From Paenibacillus sp. SYP-B3998 (lineage in GTDB: Bacteria > Bacillota > Bacilli > Paenibacillales > NBRC-103111), in the NCBI RefSeq assembly GCF_010820665.1, contig NZ_JAAIKC010000007.1, positions 186,001 to 250,000 of the forward strand: a stretch of 64,000 nucleotides of DNA, read 5' to 3'. Position numbers and translations under genes: made by a program. Every line of letters begins with the position of its first letter. Within the stretch, counting starts at the first letter, position 1. The notes below the pieces were generated by a model. It did not search any database and was not told where the DNA came from. It saw only the letters and a list, made by a program, of their open reading frames with translations. Shown here piece by piece: positions 1-8,191 of the stretch.

Positions 1-188
1 TCGAAGCCTTTAAGCGCCTCCAGGATGGACTCATATATGCCGACGAGAGCTGCACGGAGTTAATTGATGATGCATATATTGAAATTTTCCGCAAAAAGAG
101 CTCCAATCGTAAAGAAGAAGACTTTGTATTTCTTATCGATCGAACCTTCGCTGAAGATTATATTGTGTCTGCCAAAATTATAAAATGA
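1..188 (+). CDS. C-terminal end of an unidentified protein (cut by window edge)
   Basis: A reading frame is open from the left edge and ends at TGA 186-188, giving the last 61 residues of a protein. The tail is mixed charged and hydrophobic (it contains EIFRKKSSN and FVFLIDRTFAEDY) and ends ISAKIIK-like; I do not recognise the family. A long bidirectional hairpin follows immediately and probably terminates it. Function unknown; being partial it could equally be the tail of a longer enzyme. Confidence 0.5.
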   Translation, partial: EAFKRLQDGLIYADESCTELIDDAYIEIFRKKSSNRKEEDFVFLIDRTFAEDYIVSAKIIK

Positions 189-200
189 TTCGACACGAAA

Positions 201-261
201 AACACCCCTTATCGTTAGTTCCAGAGGCCGGGGTCTCTGTCATCTAACAGCAAGGGGTGTT
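201..261. terminator. Bidirectional hairpin terminator
   Basis: AACACCCCTT (201-210) pairs with AAGGGGTGTT (252-261), with a nested GTTAG/CTAAC helix inside. It lies between the convergent left-edge gene and the aldolase-like gene and can serve both. Confidence 0.7.
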
Positions 262-273
262 CGTTTATATAGA

Positions 274-1239
274 TTAGTTCTTATGAGCAGCAGGGATAGT
301 TTCCACGGAAGTCAGTTTGTCATAGAACTCAACAAACTTGTCTCTTTCCGGAGAGCTTAAGTGTGCCATAGCCGTACGCGGATGCTCATCTAGAGCGCCA
401 ACGATCATGTATGGAATGAGGTAACCCCAATCCCATTTTTGACGCATCGTGAGCATATGTTTCTCAATAATTTCGAGCACAGGACGAACATCGTAGCGTG
501 TGCCTTTCAAGTAACTGAGGAGTAGTTCCGTTGTACAGTTTCCAGCTGCGCGACCCATACCATAGACGGAAGAATCCAAGAAACTAACCCCTTTGGAAGC
601 ACCGGCAATTGTATTGGAGAAAGCAAGCTGCATGTTGTTATGCATATGTAAACCTAGTTCTTTCTCAGGCAGGAGACGTTGGAACTTCGATACGAGATAG
701 TCAACATCCTTGTGATCCATGCTACCGTAGGAATCTACGATGTAGACAACGTCAACAGGGCTTTTGTTAATTTCTTCGAAAGCTTCTACCAGTTCATTTT
801 CCATAACGTGAGAAAGCGCCATAATGTTCAAGGATGTTTCGTAGCCCATGTCGTTGAATTTCTGAACGAGTTCAAGACCTTTATCTACATCTTTAATGTA
901 GCAAGCAACACGAATCAAATCGAGTAAGCTATCTTCACGAGGCAAGATGTCTTTCTCATCTACACGACCGATATCAACGAGTGCAGATAGCTTCGTATCG
1001 GTTTTGCTTGTGATGACTTCACGAAGAAAGTTTTCGTTCAGGAATCTCCACGGACCCGATGCTCCGCCTTTCAGCAATTTCTCGGAGTTTTTGTAGCCAA
1101 TCTCCATATATTCAACACCAGCTGCGCTTAAGCCGCGATACATGTCTTGGACAAACTCCACGCTAAAATCCCAATCGTTCACCAAACCGCCGTCCCGAAT
1201 TGTACAATCCAAAATTTTGTGCTGCTGTTGCTTTACCAT
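274..1239 (-). CDS. Aldolase catalytic domain protein, DRE-TIM metallolyase superfamily
   Basis: The product (321 aa) resembles the HMG-CoA lyase/4-hydroxy-2-oxovalerate aldolase branch of the DRE-TIM family: TIM barrels that use a divalent metal for carbon-carbon bond cleavage or condensation. Visible are the N-terminal LDCTIRDGG motif (about residues 10-18, metal and proton-abstraction site) and LHMHNN (about 197-202), whose two histidines are metal ligands in the family. I start at ATG 1239 because AAAGGGG lies 10 bases upstream; a longer GTG start at 1260 has no ribosome binding site. The true substrate cannot be read from sequence and the length is shorter than DmpG-type aldolases. Single-gene unit with its own promoter. 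Confidence 0.8.
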   Translation of the reverse strand: MVKQQQHKILDCTIRDGGLVNDWDFSVEFVQDMYRGLSAAGVEYMEIGYKNSEKLLKGGASGPWRFLNENFLREVITSKTDTKLSALVDIGRVDEKDILPREDSLLDLIRVACYIKDVDKGLELVQKFNDMGYETSLNIMALSHVMENELVEAFEEINKSPVDVVYIVDSYGSMDHKDVDYLVSKFQRLLPEKELGLHMHNNMQLAFSNTIAGASKGVSFLDSSVYGMGRAAGNCTTELLLSYLKGTRYDVRPVLEIIEKHMLTMRQKWDWGYLIPYMIVGALDEHPRTAMAHLSSPERDKFVEFYDKLTSVETIPAAHKN

Positions 1240-1289
1240 GCTCGTATTGCCCCTTTCCACTAGCTCATTTTCGCTTCTGATTTTGCTAT

Positions 1290-1319
1290 ATTATCACTTA
1301 TCTAAAGGTAGCTTGTCAA
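1290..1319 (-). promoter_or_regulatory. Sigma-A-type promoter of the aldolase-like gene
   Basis: On the minus strand TTGACA (1314-1319) is followed after 18 bases by GATAAT (1290-1295), about 50 bases before the chosen ATG. Confidence 0.55.
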
Positions 1320-1359
1320 TGAAAGACATGAAAGCTTAACATGTGCGCACCCTCTTTAA

Positions 1360-1476
1360 ATGGCGTATATTACGATGAATGAAGAGAAGGCTCTACGAGC
1401 TGGATTTTATTTAGTAGCTGCTGTGCCTGCGTATCAAGACGAACTACCAAAAATCGTGCAGGAAGGAATCGAATAG
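1360..1476 (+). CDS. Possible small ORF (38 aa)
   Basis: ATG 1360 opens a 38-codon frame ending at TAG 1474-1476; a second in-frame ATG is at 1375. The peptide has a hydrophobic centre (FYLVAAVPAY) and an acidic tail. There is no convincing ribosome binding site, so it may be chance or a decayed gene. The rest of the 1240-1540 gap shows only the minus-strand promoter. Confidence 0.2.
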   Translation: MAYITMNEEKALRAGFYLVAAVPAYQDELPKIVQEGIE

Positions 1477-1540
1477 GGCGGGACATTATTGCAGAAGATA
1501 AGGGTAGACTTTCCAGTTGGAGATAGAAAGGATGCCGGAA

Positions 1541-1963
1541 ATGAATAATTCTGTTCCAATATTTTTTGAATTTGAGCAAGAGCGCGACGCGCTTCATGCG
1601 CTGGATACGTTGGAGGAGTTGGGCTACAAGCCTAGGCTTCTCTTGGATGAAAAGCCGACTCTGCATATCCACGTAGATACGCAAGAGATTACGTCGGCGC
1701 TTGAGATTGCTCAGGCGCATGGCGGGCGGTTAGTGGAGCGCAAGCAGACACAGACGGAGTCTGCAACTTTCGCCATGGCCTACGATTTGGAGGGTTCGAT
1801 TCGGATTCCGGCTCACACAGTGAACGAAGATTGGCCAGAAGGTTACGAAGCATCGGCTTCAGTGTCTTTGAGGGATGCGGATGCGATTCCTAGCGAAGAG
1901 GAAGCCGCTTTCGATCCGTCAGCCGATGATTACAATCATTTTAGCGCTGGAATCCGCATGTGA
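1541..1963 (+). CDS. Small conserved-looking acidic protein, function unknown
   Basis: About 140 residues. The first half looks like a small alpha/beta fold (FFEFEQERDALHALDTLEEL, then LLLDEKPTLHIHVDTQEITSALEIAQAHGG), a ferredoxin-like beta-alpha-beta arrangement as in signal-type proteins; the C-terminal third is acidic and low in structure. No catalytic motif is visible. ATG 1541 has AAAGG nine bases upstream; ATG 1532 (GGAGA upstream) is nearly as good. No signal peptide or membrane segment. Monocistronic, with a strong terminator directly behind. Confidence 0.6.
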   Translation: MNNSVPIFFEFEQERDALHALDTLEELGYKPRLLLDEKPTLHIHVDTQEITSALEIAQAHGGRLVERKQTQTESATFAMAYDLEGSIRIPAHTVNEDWPEGYEASASVSLRDADAIPSEEEAAFDPSADDYNHFSAGIRM

Positions 1964-1980
1964 GGTCGCCTAGAAGACGC

Positions 1981-2020
1981 AAAAAACCGATTCTCCTTCG
2001 TTGGAGGATCGGTTTTCTTG
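1981..2020 (+). terminator. Intrinsic terminator
   Basis: AAAACCGATTCTCC and GGAGGATCGGTTTT form a strong stem followed by a T-rich stretch, just downstream of the small acidic protein gene. Confidence 0.75.
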
Positions 2021-2080
2021 TTGTTGATTATGGAGATGACGAGGCTATGGGTCATCACAATGTACACAAGTAATGGTGGG

Positions 2081-2111
2081 AGATAAGATCCACACTGACC
2101 TGATCTTATCT
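2081..2111. repeat. Inverted repeat AGATAAGATC, possible operator
   Basis: A perfect 10-bp inverted repeat (2081-2090 and 2102-2111, 11-base spacer) lies about 85 bases upstream of the symporter promoter. A further copy of the half-site (as AATCTTATCC, 2219-2228) overlaps the -10 region. It lacks a T-run, so an operator is more likely than a terminator. The remaining part of the 1964-2272 gap holds a terminator and the promoter. Confidence 0.4.
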
Positions 2112-2194
2112 TCCAAAGCTTTGTCCTGCCGCTTTACTTAACGTTAGAGACGGGGGAAGATGCGGCTTTCTCTGAGGGAGTGGAAAATTAGTGG

Positions 2195-2223
2195 TTGACA
2201 GTCCACGACATATGTCATAATCT
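2195..2223 (+). promoter_or_regulatory. Sigma-A promoter of the symporter gene
   Basis: TTGACA (2195-2200), a 17-base spacer and TAATCT (2218-2223); the start codon is about 50 bases downstream. Confidence 0.7.
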
Positions 2224-2272
2224 TATCCCATAAAACCAAGTAACAACATTGGAATTAAAGGGGATGATTTTG

Positions 2273-3628
2273 GTGAAAAATAACTTAGTCACAGCGTTTC
2301 AATCAAACTGGATCAGCTTGCTCGTGTCCATCGTCATAATTGGGCTTCTTATCTTCTTGGCAAGAAAACGTATCAGCTTCGGAAACCGCGTTTTTATCGC
2401 ATTAGGACTTGGATTGGTTGCGGGGGTCGCATTCAATCAATTGCATTTGGACTTTAAAAGTGTAAGCACAATCGGAAGCACTTATGTCAATTTAATCAAA
2501 ATGCTAGTTATGCCTCTGGTCCTTATTCTTGTTATTAATAGTATCGCATCTTTATCCAGTCTGGGTCAGCTCCGTAAACTTGGACTGAAAACGATTGGTT
2601 GGTTCTTGCTTACAACAGGTATCGCAGCGTTGATTGGCTTGGTTGTCGCACTGGCTATCGATCCTGGAGCAGGCATCGCGCAAGTGGTTCCAAAAGATTT
2701 CAAAGCAAGAGAAATTCCTACGTTCTCACAAGTTATTTTGGACTTGGTACCCTCTAACCCAATTAGTGACATGGCCAACGGCAAAGTTGTACCGGTTCTG
2801 ATCTTCGCTATATTCGTTGCAGTAGCGATTGTGCACGTAGGCTCCAAGAAGCCAGAGAGCGTTGCGCCAGTTAAAGCACTTGTCACATCCTTAACAGCTG
2901 TCATTCATCAAGTTGTAAAATATGTAATCCGTTTGACACCTTACGGCGTATACGCACTGATCGCAGCAATGGCTGCTAAATACGGCCTTGATACGCTGGC
3001 ACCGTTAGCCAAGATTATCCTTACTTCTTATGTTGCACTTATCATTCACTTTGTGCTCATTTTCGGCGGGTTGGTGCTTCTAGTAGCGAAAGTGAACCCG
3101 ATCAAATTTTTTAAAAAGGCGTATCCTACGATCGCTGTTGCTTTCACAACGCGCAGCAGTTACGCAACACTGCCGGTGAATCTAGAAGTTATTACGAAAC
3201 GTTTGCGAATTTCACCGCGGATTGCCAGCTTCGTAGCACCATTAGGCGCAACAATGAACTTCAACGGTTGCGGTGGGGTATGGCCGGCAGTTGTAGCGAT
3301 ATTCGTAGCTAAAGTTTACAATCTCCCACTAAGCGTATCAGAGTACGCATTGCTTATTCTCGTTAGCGTTATCTCTTCTATCGGTGTGGCAGGGGTTCCA
3401 GGTCCGGCTGCAATCTCGACAACAGTCGTGCTTACCGCCTTAGGCTTACCTTTGGAAGGTATGGGGCTTGTGCTTGGTGTTGAGGCGCTGATCGATATGG
3501 GTCGTACAGCTGTTAATGCAACGGGAACAACAGTTACAGCTTTGCTAGTAGCTGAGTCCGAAGGTGAATTCGACCGTGAAGCATTCAATCGTGATGAGGA
3601 AGACGATCTCGAACTCGCAACGGCATAA
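2273..3628 (+). CDS. tcyP: Dicarboxylate/amino acid:cation symporter, TcyP-like
   Basis: A DAACS-family (SDF/GltPh fold) secondary transporter of 451 aa, length and layout closest to the L-cystine symporter TcyP of Bacillus. Eight or more hydrophobic segments are visible. Family marks are the serine-containing TTRSSYATLP (HP1-like hairpin), the NFNGCGG segment where DAACS proteins have the NMDG-type cation site, and DMGRTAVNATG near the end (TM8 substrate site, conserved Asp and Arg). GTG 2273 is chosen because AAAGGGG ends nine bases upstream; the longer TTG start lacks a site. Acts in the cytoplasmic membrane, driven by a cation gradient. Cystine as substrate is by resemblance only; glutamate or dicarboxylates remain possible. 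Confidence 0.75.
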   Translation: MKNNLVTAFQSNWISLLVSIVIIGLLIFLARKRISFGNRVFIALGLGLVAGVAFNQLHLDFKSVSTIGSTYVNLIKMLVMPLVLILVINSIASLSSLGQLRKLGLKTIGWFLLTTGIAALIGLVVALAIDPGAGIAQVVPKDFKAREIPTFSQVILDLVPSNPISDMANGKVVPVLIFAIFVAVAIVHVGSKKPESVAPVKALVTSLTAVIHQVVKYVIRLTPYGVYALIAAMAAKYGLDTLAPLAKIILTSYVALIIHFVLIFGGLVLLVAKVNPIKFFKKAYPTIAVAFTTRSSYATLPVNLEVITKRLRISPRIASFVAPLGATMNFNGCGGVWPAVVAIFVAKVYNLPLSVSEYALLILVSVISSIGVAGVPGPAAISTTVVLTALGLPLEGMGLVLGVEALIDMGRTAVNATGTTVTALLVAESEGEFDREAFNRDEEDDLELATA

Positions 3629-3642
3629 GCAAAAATAAAGAA

Positions 3643-3682
3643 AAGACAGACACTTGCATCATGGATGCGGGTGTCTGTCTTA
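3643..3682. terminator. Bidirectional terminator between convergent genes
   Basis: AAGACAGACAC and GTGTCTGTCTT flank an inner TGCATC/GATGCG helix; it sits between the symporter stop and the flavoprotein stop. Confidence 0.75.
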
Positions 3683-3686
3683 TTAA

Positions 3687-4949
3687 TTACTGTTGAATCA
3701 AAGCAGCGTGTTTCCCCGCTGTATAACCTGTGGAGAAAGCTGCTGTTATGTTGTAGCCGCCTGTGTATCCATGAACATCTAGAATTTCTCCGCAGAAAAA
3801 TAAGCCTTCAATTAGCTTGGATTGCATCGTCTTAGGATCGATTTCTTTTAAATTTACGCCGCCGCCAGTAACAAATGCCTCCTCGATAGAAAGGGAGCCA
3901 CTCACGTGAATAGGAAAGGCTTTGGCAAGCTTGCATAAGTCCATCCATGCTTGCTTGGGAATATGGTCGTAGGTCGTATTCTCATCTAATTCTGCTCTTA
4001 GGAGCAGCAGAGGAATCAGCTTCTCGGGCAGATAGCCCTTAAGTACATTTTTGATGATCTTTTTTTGCTCGTTCTTGGCGAGCTGCATGGTTTCTGCATA
4101 CAGGCCATCTACGCTCTTGTCGGGGAACATATCGATGGTTAAGGCTACCGCTTGTCCAGGTGTTTGCTTGATGAGTTTAACGACGAACTGGCTGCAGCGC
4201 AGCACCGCCGGGCCAGATATGCCAAAATGAGTGAAGATCATATCGCCTTCATGCTCAATAACTTTTTTACCCTTCGGATTCCAGACAGACAGCGTAATAT
4301 TTCGCAAGGATAGGCCCTGTAGTTCCTTGCTGCGGATGAAGCTTTCTTTGGAAGTCAGAGGAACTTCCGTTGGGAAAAGTTCTGTAATGGTGTGTCCAGC
4401 CTTCTCAGCCCATGGATAGCCATCGCCTGTAGATCCTGTATGGGGGACCGACTTTCCACCCGTAGCGATGATCACAGCGCTTGCGTGAATGATTTCGCCT
4501 GATTGCAGTCGAATGCCTGACGTTTTGCCATCCTTGTAAAGGACTTCGGCTACAGGACTGTTTACTTTAATCACGACTCCTTGGCGCTTCACTTGATTCA
4601 CAAGGGCGTCAACAACTGTTTTGGCTTTATCGGTTACGGGGAACATACGTCCGCGATCTTCTTCTTTCAGGCGAATGCCTAAATTTTCGAAGAAATTGAC
4701 GATATCTCGATTGCCAAAATGGGCTAAGGCGCTATGTAGAAATCGCCCATTTCCAGGAATATGTTTAATTAACTCATCGATTTCCTTCGCATTGGTGACA
4801 TTACATCGTCCACCGCCCGAAATACCCAGTTTCCTGCCTAACTTGTCACTCTTATCAACGAGAAGAACCGAAGCCCCCTGCTCGCTGGCGGCGATGCTTG
4901 CCATGAGTCCAGCCGATCCTCCACCAATTACTATCACTTCAACATTCAT
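3687..4949 (-). CDS. NAD(P)/FAD-dependent oxidoreductase, HI0933/YtfP/BaiN family
   Basis: A 420-aa flavoprotein. The N-terminal Rossmann motif [15 protein letters not shown] (about residues 6-20) binds FAD, followed by [18 protein letters not shown], the strongly conserved signature of the HI0933 family. [17 protein letters not shown] in the middle and [18 protein letters not shown] near the C-terminus are also typical. Length fits the family (about 400-425 aa). Members have been annotated as aminoacetone oxidases or BaiN-like reductases, but the cellular role is mostly unknown. AGGGG is 10 bases before ATG 4949. Cytoplasmic, single-gene unit. Confidence 0.9.
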   Translation of the reverse strand: MNVEVIVIGGGSAGLMASIAASEQGASVLLVDKSDKLGRKLGISGGGRCNVTNAKEIDELIKHIPGNGRFLHSALAHFGNRDIVNFFENLGIRLKEEDRGRMFPVTDKAKTVVDALVNQVKRQGVVIKVNSPVAEVLYKDGKTSGIRLQSGEIIHASAVIIATGGKSVPHTGSTGDGYPWAEKAGHTITELFPTEVPLTSKESFIRSKELQGLSLRNITLSVWNPKGKKVIEHEGDMIFTHFGISGPAVLRCSQFVVKLIKQTPGQAVALTIDMFPDKSVDGLYAETMQLAKNEQKKIIKNVLKGYLPEKLIPLLLLRAELDENTTYDHIPKQAWMDLCKLAKAFPIHVSGSLSIEEAFVTGGGVNLKEIDPKTMQSKLIEGLFFCGEILDVHGYTGGYNITAAFSTGYTAGKHAALIQQ

Positions 4950-5274
4950 CGTAAAAAAGCCCCTACATGCATATTTTGTTCCATCATATCATGCAGTACC
5001 CGTTCAAAACAAAACACCTGTCTCCCGAACGCATGTCGTATTCCACAAACATTCAATTTGTGTTATGAAAACGATTGTTGAGATAGGCCTGCAAAGAAAG
5101 GAGCTTCAACCAGAGTTGGGTTGTCCTGATGGGGCCGTCATTTTTCGCTTAATAATGTCGAATAAATGGGAATTTTGTCGTAATAAAAAGGAAAAATATA
5201 GGTCGCGGCGAATAGTGAGAAAGGGACTTAAGCACTATGAATCTTCTTAAACTTAACGAAATGGAGAAAATACG
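4950..5274. promoter_or_regulatory. Intergenic region with two Spo0A-box-like sites
   Basis: This 325-bp gap has a perfect 0A-box heptamer TGTCGAA at 5156-5162 and a near match TGTCGTA at 5176-5182, exactly 20 bp (about two helical turns) apart and about 100 bp before the next start codon. A weak CACAAA/TTTGTG hairpin lies at 5044-5062. No clear promoter or gene was found. A heptamer occurs by chance several times in 64 kb, so only the pairing adds weight. Confidence 0.3.
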
Positions 5275-6303
5275 ATGAAAAAAATAGCTGTTTCCGTTCT
5301 TATTGGAGCTTTAATTCTAAGTCTTGTAGGACCACCAGCATCTGCTGAAAATGTGACAGAGAATCTGAAGATTGGGGATGCTCAAAAGCTCAATACGTTC
5401 TTCCATAAATGGGGTGAAACGAGCCAGAATGAATTTTATTACGCCTTAAAAGATCAGAACGGTATTGAGGTAGGGAAGGTCAAAAAGCCGCTTGTAGAAA
5501 GTTATCAGGCAAAAGAAAGTTATACAATAAGAAGCAATCCTTATAATGTGGGTCCAGTCGTTAACAACCAGTTTACTTATCATGCTGCCTTGGGACAATT
5601 TTCTGATAAAGAGCATTTATTCGATCTTCATCTCGGAGAATTGACAGAAGACAAGAACGGATTTCATGTTAAGACAAATGATGGTGATTTAACAGTGAAG
5701 TTCGAGAGCGATATGAGCGCAATCGCACGGTTGCAAGATGCTAAGAGCACGCTTGATTTTTTGGCTAAGCTAACAGAGAAACGCGTGAGTTCTGATGCTC
5801 TGCTCCCGCATTTGCTTATTCTGAATATGGAGACTCAAAATAATAAGGTAGATACATCGATATACACATTTAATGTAGGTCATTTGTCAGGAGATGCGCA
5901 GACAGGTGAATACACCATTTTTAGCAATGTAATGGATGTGGATGCTCGAATGATAAAAAATGAATATAACCCCTTTATCGAAAATGGATCCACTTATATT
6001 CCTATACGAACTATATCCGAGATGTTAGGGCTTAAGGTTGATTACAACGAGGGAACCGGTTTAGTAACGCTAACGGATAAAAAGGGGATACCTGTGGAAT
6101 TTGATTCTAATGGACATAACCGTACCGTTAAAAAATCAGGTGCTGATTTTACTGAATTTGCGCAAGATAGCTTACCCATTAAAAAAGATGGCGTATTGTT
6201 TGTTCCCCTACGTTTCTTTTCCGAAGTGTTCAAAAATAAAGTCTATTTCCGGTCTGAGACTAATTTAAAGCAGATCATTATTGTAAATGCAGAGCAGAAA
6301 TAA
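5275..6303 (+). CDS. Secreted protein with C-terminal copper amine oxidase N-like (stalk) domain
   Basis: 342 aa with a clear signal peptide (MKKIAVSVLIGALILSL, then PPASA before the cleavage site at about residue 24). Residues about 220-340 match the copper amine oxidase N-terminal-like stalk fold: MIKNEYNPFIENGSTYIPIRTISEMLGLKV (here in part) then a second VPLRFFSEVF repeat and a closing IIIVNAEQK strand. The middle region (25-215) is unrecognised. GGAG lies upstream of ATG 5275. These domains are common in exported Paenibacillaceae proteins and are thought to bind wall or other proteins; no enzymatic site is seen. Neighbour of another exported protein with which it may share a sporulation or envelope role. 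Confidence 0.75.
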   Translation: MKKIAVSVLIGALILSLVGPPASAENVTENLKIGDAQKLNTFFHKWGETSQNEFYYALKDQNGIEVGKVKKPLVESYQAKESYTIRSNPYNVGPVVNNQFTYHAALGQFSDKEHLFDLHLGELTEDKNGFHVKTNDGDLTVKFESDMSAIARLQDAKSTLDFLAKLTEKRVSSDALLPHLLILNMETQNNKVDTSIYTFNVGHLSGDAQTGEYTIFSNVMDVDARMIKNEYNPFIENGSTYIPIRTISEMLGLKVDYNEGTGLVTLTDKKGIPVEFDSNGHNRTVKKSGADFTEFAQDSLPIKKDGVLFVPLRFFSEVFKNKVYFRSETNLKQIIIVNAEQK

Positions 6304-6350
6304 CGTTATTTAGAGTCTGTTCTTTACAAGCGACTACTAATGAGTAGCCA

Positions 6351-6400
6351 ATGCTGGAATGAACTTTGTGATAAGTTCTTTTTCAGCATAATTTTTTGTT
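6351..6400 (+). terminator. Terminator hairpin after the stalk-domain gene
   Basis: ATGCTG-GAATGAACTT (6351-6366) pairs with AAGTTCTTTTTCAGCAT (6373-6389) and is followed by ATTTTTTG. Confidence 0.65.
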
Positions 6401-6415
6401 AAATTTTTTGAATAG

Positions 6416-6441
6416 AAACTAGTCACAATGCTAGTTTTTGC
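6416..6441 (+). terminator. Second short hairpin with T-run
   Basis: AAACTAG (6416-6422) and CTAGTTT (6431-6437) followed by TTG, 20-45 bases before the next start codon. Either a back-up terminator or a 5' UTR hairpin of the peptidase-like gene. Confidence 0.35.
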
Positions 6442-6460
6442 TTAATAGGGAGTTGTCACC

Positions 6461-7963
6461 ATGAAAAACACAATGCTAGTAGTTATGATATGTTTTATGC
6501 TTTTTACGCCTAATGCTTCTGCAAGTGAACGGTTATTTATGGTCAATGATGTAGAAATAATTTCTCAATTTCCGCAACTTCCCTCTGGGTGCGAGGCAAC
6601 CTCCACTACAATGTTATTGAATTATTTTGGGGTTCCTGCAACTAAGACGGATGTGGCTGATTTACTTCCTAAAGGGAATATGCCGCGCGTCGTGAAGAGT
6701 TCGTACATCGGGGGGAATCCAAATACCGTGTTTGTTGGAAATCCTTATTCTACAATTGGTTACGGTGTGTTCGAACAACCCATTCTTGATATTATTGAAC
6801 ATTATATTCCTGGGAAGTCTAAAAATTTAACGGGAAGTTCTTTCAATGATTTACTACATACAATTCAAGAAGGAGCTCCGGTTGTTGTGTGGGCAACGCT
6901 AAATATGAAGGATCCCAAACAACTTGATGAATGGGTGGATGACGAGGGGAATATGGTTTACTGGAACGGTCCTGAGCATGTCCTTTTGATGGTAGGATGG
7001 GACGATGATAATGCGTATTTCAATGACCCTTATACTGGAAAACGTGTGACGTATAATCTTTGGACGTTTAAAGACCGTTGGGAGAAGATGGGGAGTCGCG
7101 CAGTTACTGTGGAACATCAGGAAGATGAAAAAGGTGATACCGAGAATCCTTCTACCCAACCAGACACAATTACTTCTATAACGTATGGGCTTTATGATTA
7201 TCAGATTGGTGTAGGCTCAAGTATTCCAGTTCCTGAAATCACAGTTAACTATGAAAGAGGTCTTCAATCAGAGGTAACCTCATCTGTGCAATTTTCTTCC
7301 GCCTCATCTCATGTTAGCATCCATGATCATTATCTAACAGGGGTGTCCATCGGAAATGCCCAAATCGAGGCGACTTTTGGCGGTAAAACAGTTACCTTTT
7401 CTTTAAAAGTAGCAGAAACCCCTGATAAAAGTCAGGGTATACCAATGAAGCCGTTAAGAGATATCGGCAAACACTGGGCTCACGACGCTATCTTACGTGG
7501 CCGTGAACTTCAGATTGTCGAAGGCTATCAAGATGGTACTTTTAGACCTGATAGTAAGGTGACGGAAGCTGAGTTCTTAGCCATGCTATTTCGCATGTAC
7601 CCTGATAACGTTAGCGTTCTTCAACTAGAAGTGCCTAATGGTGGGAGCTGGAGCGATGTCTATTATTCGTATGCGAATATGTTTAAACTGGGACTCGACG
7701 GTAATAGCCGAAATATTGAAATAAAGCGCGTCGAGGTTGCGCAGATTATTTCTGGGCTCAGTGGTAAAAATTTTTCAAACAACGATGATGCAGTCAAGTT
7801 TTTGCTCGATAACAGGTTTTCACAGGGTAAAACTTCGGCAACTATTTCTGGATTTGCTGGTAATGACGGGTTAACTCGGGCTGAAGCATTGCAATTCCTC
7901 CAAAATCTGCAGGATAAGGGGATGACCTTGCTGCAAGCTCGACCGAATCTTATAACCAACTAA
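6461..7963 (+). CDS. Secreted C39-like cysteine peptidase-fold protein with Ig-like and SLH segments
   Basis: 500 aa. Signal peptide to about residue 22 (ending in NASAS). Residues 25-215 resemble the peptidase C39_2 (papain-like) domain: Cys44 in PSGCEATS, His173 in GPEHVLLMVGW and Asp189 in FNDPYTG give a plausible catalytic triad. A beta-rich segment (about 235-320) resembles a bacterial Ig-like domain. An SLH motif follows (IGKHWAHDAI... EGYQDGTFRPDSKVTEAEF, about 330-370) and a second, degenerate SLH-like repeat after it, suggesting anchoring to the cell wall polymer. Wall-attached cysteine peptidase or peptide-binding relative; substrate unknown. Start ATG 6461 with a GGGAG upstream. 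Confidence 0.75.
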   Translation: MKNTMLVVMICFMLFTPNASASERLFMVNDVEIISQFPQLPSGCEATSTTMLLNYFGVPATKTDVADLLPKGNMPRVVKSSYIGGNPNTVFVGNPYSTIGYGVFEQPILDIIEHYIPGKSKNLTGSSFNDLLHTIQEGAPVVVWATLNMKDPKQLDEWVDDEGNMVYWNGPEHVLLMVGWDDDNAYFNDPYTGKRVTYNLWTFKDRWEKMGSRAVTVEHQEDEKGDTENPSTQPDTITSITYGLYDYQIGVGSSIPVPEITVNYERGLQSEVTSSVQFSSASSHVSIHDHYLTGVSIGNAQIEATFGGKTVTFSLKVAETPDKSQGIPMKPLRDIGKHWAHDAILRGRELQIVEGYQDGTFRPDSKVTEAEFLAMLFRMYPDNVSVLQLEVPNGGSWSDVYYSYANMFKLGLDGNSRNIEIKRVEVAQIISGLSGKNFSNNDDAVKFLLDNRFSQGKTSATISGFAGNDGLTRAEALQFLQNLQDKGMTLLQARPNLITN

Positions 7964-8020
7964 TGGGTTTCTGGCCTGCAGGATATGATTCCAGGTTGCG
8001 GACAAGTAAACGGCGTGAAT

Positions 8021-8055
8021 AAGCTTCACCATACTCGTATGGTGAGCTTTTTTTT
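8021..8055 (+). terminator. Strong intrinsic terminator
   Basis: AAGCTTCACCATAC and GTATGGTGAGCTT form a 13-bp stem followed by eight T residues. Confidence 0.85.
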
Positions 8056-8058
8056 ATG

Positions 8059-8093
8059 AAAAACTGTTTACCTAAAAAAACTGTTTACCTAAA
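8059..8093. repeat. Two tandem copies of a 17-bp A/T-rich unit
   Basis: CTGTTTACCTAA recurs at 8064 and 8081, each preceded by an A-run, with a 17-bp period. It abuts the 11-bp TTCAG array of the two-component promoter and may be a second regulatory site or a UP-like element. Confidence 0.5.
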
Positions 8094-8150
8094 CATTCAG
8101 GCTTCTTTCAGGTTTCTCTCAGATTGCTTTCAGGCAGGATATGGGATAAT
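8094..8150 (+). promoter_or_regulatory. Four 11-bp TTCAG direct repeats plus -10 box (autoregulated promoter)
   Basis: Units 8094-8104, 8105-8115, 8116-8126 and 8127-8137 each carry TTCAG or CTCAG with the G at 8100, 8111, 8122 and 8133, exactly 11 bp apart. GATAAT (8145-8150) begins 11 bases after the last G. No canonical -35 exists; the last repeat takes its place, as expected for activation by an OmpR-family regulator. It drives the response regulator/kinase pair. Confidence 0.65.
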
Positions 8151-8191
8151 AAGTATAGAAACGTGTAAGATGAAATTCAGGAGGAGTACCC

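Noticed and set aside
4621-5250. 209-codon plus-strand frame over the flavoprotein 5' end
   Set aside because: Antisense to a conserved family and no start signals.
8094-8150. Promoter with a usual -35 box
   Set aside because: No hexamer resembling TTGACA at 16-18 bases from GATAAT; the TTCAG repeat occupies that place.
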